This document shows positions 24,177 through 24,428 of a DNA stretch of 24,428 nucleotides, piece after piece (within the stretch, counting starts at the first letter, position 1; each line of letters opens with the position of its first letter). Both the position numbers and the translations under genes were made by a program. The notes under the pieces are model-generated. The model ran no database searches. It was not told the DNA's origin and saw nothing but the letters and a program-made list of their open reading frames with translations. The DNA comes from Pistricoccus aurantiacus (GTDB lineage Bacteria; Pseudomonadota; Gammaproteobacteria; Pseudomonadales; Halomonadaceae). The DNA is taken from the NCBI RefSeq assembly GCF_042682565.1, contig NZ_JBHUIC010000024.1; one strand, given 5' to 3'.

Positions 24177-24227
24177 GCTATTCCACAATAGCGAGACTTC
24201 TATTGTTTCACCAGCACGGATTGACAA
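24177..24227 (-). promoter_or_regulatory. Tentative promoter of the small lipoprotein, with an adjacent inverted repeat
   Basis: TTGTCA (minus strand, 24227 to 24222) could be a -35 with AATAGA 17 bases on (24204 to 24199), a weak -10. Directly downstream lies GCTATT-CCAC-AATAGC (24177-24192), a 6-bp inverted repeat in the 5' untranslated region that could be an operator or a short RNA hairpin. Confidence 0.3.
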
Positions 24228-24272
24228 GCTTTTGTACCAAACGGTAACAGATAACCAGCGAATAAACGCAAG

Positions 24273-24300
24273 CACCCCCAGCCATTGCTGGCTGGGGGTG
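24273..24300 (-). terminator. Strong terminator hairpin of the rRNA operon
   Basis: A perfect 12-bp stem (CACCCCCAGCCA with TGGCTGGGGGTG) has a TTGC loop. On the minus strand it is followed by a moderately T-rich stretch (CTTGCGTTTATT). It lies about 100 bases downstream of the 5S rRNA end, as expected for the end of an rRNA operon. Confidence 0.8.
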
Positions 24301-24304
24301 GGGA

Positions 24305-24354
24305 AAGGGGCCTGACGAGGATGGGGCCGGCCTTCCGGGACTCTCCATGGGGAG
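24305..24354 (-). repeat. Degenerate partial copy of the 5S rRNA 3' end and its flank
   Basis: AAGGGGCCTGACGA occurs twice, at 24305-24318 and at 24393-24406 where it spans the true 5S end. A second match, CTCTCCATGGGGAG (24341-24354), differs by one missing base from CTCTCGCATGGGGAG at the window edge. Order and strand agree, so this looks like the eroded 3' end of a second 5S gene between the real 5S and the terminator. Confidence 0.5.
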
Positions 24355-24397
24355 GCCCCTGGTGGGGCGGCCACTGCCTCGCGTGGCGTAATAAGGG

Positions 24398-24428
24398 GCC
24401 TGACGATGACCTACTCTCGCATGGGGAG
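24398..24428 (-). rRNA. rrf: 5S ribosomal RNA, 3' end only (gene continues past the window)
   Basis: On the minus strand the sequence reads CTCCCCATGCGAGAGTAGG and then TCATCGTCAGGC, the loop-to-3'-stem of a gammaproteobacterial 5S rRNA (compare the CATGCGAGAGTAGG segment). Only the last 31 or so bases are present. The remainder of the rRNA operon lies to the right, transcribed leftward. Confidence 0.9.

Noticed and set aside
24221..24226. TTGACA on the plus strand as a promoter -35
   Set aside because: No -10 lies at proper spacing and no plus-strand gene follows; the motif is part of a small palindrome and fits the minus-strand reading better.
1..24428. Frameshifts as purely sequencing error
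   Set aside because: Large internal deletions in manB and wecB-wecC cannot be base-call errors, and intact genes dominate the right half; single indels may still be errors.

Overview
The window looks like a chromosomal segment of a Gammaproteobacterium, most likely Halomonadaceae or a close relative. The inference rests on the combination of a YbbN/CnoX co-chaperone, a Tim44-like membrane protein, YaaA, YbaK, a LOG protein and a DUF501 protein, moderately high G+C in the housekeeping half, and a 5S rRNA end at the right edge. The genus is inferred from gene content and style, not proven.

Left part (about 1-11,300, all on the minus strand): a surface-polysaccharide locus, read right to left. 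It starts with a remnant of a KpsE-like capsule export protein. Next come a coiled-coil protein interrupted by an in-frame amber codon, a tiny ORF, a short TPR-like protein and a fused wecB'-'wecC remnant. These are followed by a large three-part glycosyltransferase, a second GT4-type glycosyltransferase, a polysaccharide pyruvyl transferase family protein and a broken sulfotransferase. The locus ends with manC (GDP-mannose synthesis), a wrecked manB-type phosphomannomutase and a SAM methyltransferase, closed by a terminator. Genes overlap or nearly touch, so this was one operon. At least four genes are visibly broken, while several neighbours are intact, so the locus appears to be decaying. 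A block of about 35% G+C (roughly 3,240-5,165) has its right edge inside a glycosyltransferase gene, which suggests mosaic assembly by transfer.

Middle (about 11,285-14,571): an AT-rich promoter-like patch with an imperfect palindrome leads into an OmpW-type outer-membrane protein pseudogene on the plus strand. It is followed by a Phd/YefM-RelE/ParE-type toxin-antitoxin pair. A convergent gene encodes a secreted 631-residue protein that resembles an (alpha/alpha)-toroid polysaccharide lyase.

Right part (about 14,670-24,428): ordinary, intact housekeeping or stress genes. They are ybbN, a PatB/MalY C-S lyase, a hypothetical protein, a hotdog thioesterase overlapping ybaK, a small unknown plus DUF501 pair, a LOG protein, a quinone oxidoreductase, a Sel1-repeat protein, yaaA, an isochorismatase-family hydrolase, a Tim44-like protein and a small acidic lipoprotein. 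The minus-strand 3' end of a 5S rRNA follows at the right edge, with a strong hairpin terminator and a degenerate partial repeat of the 5S end between them. No frameshifted genes were seen in this half, so the lesions on the left are unlikely to be only poor sequence quality.

I found no CRISPR array, tRNA or recognisable insertion sequence. I saw no clearly novel defence or mobile system. The most unusual items are the three-part glycosyltransferase with a low-G+C insert, the amber-split coiled-coil gene, the wecB'-'wecC fusion and the pseudo-5S repeat.
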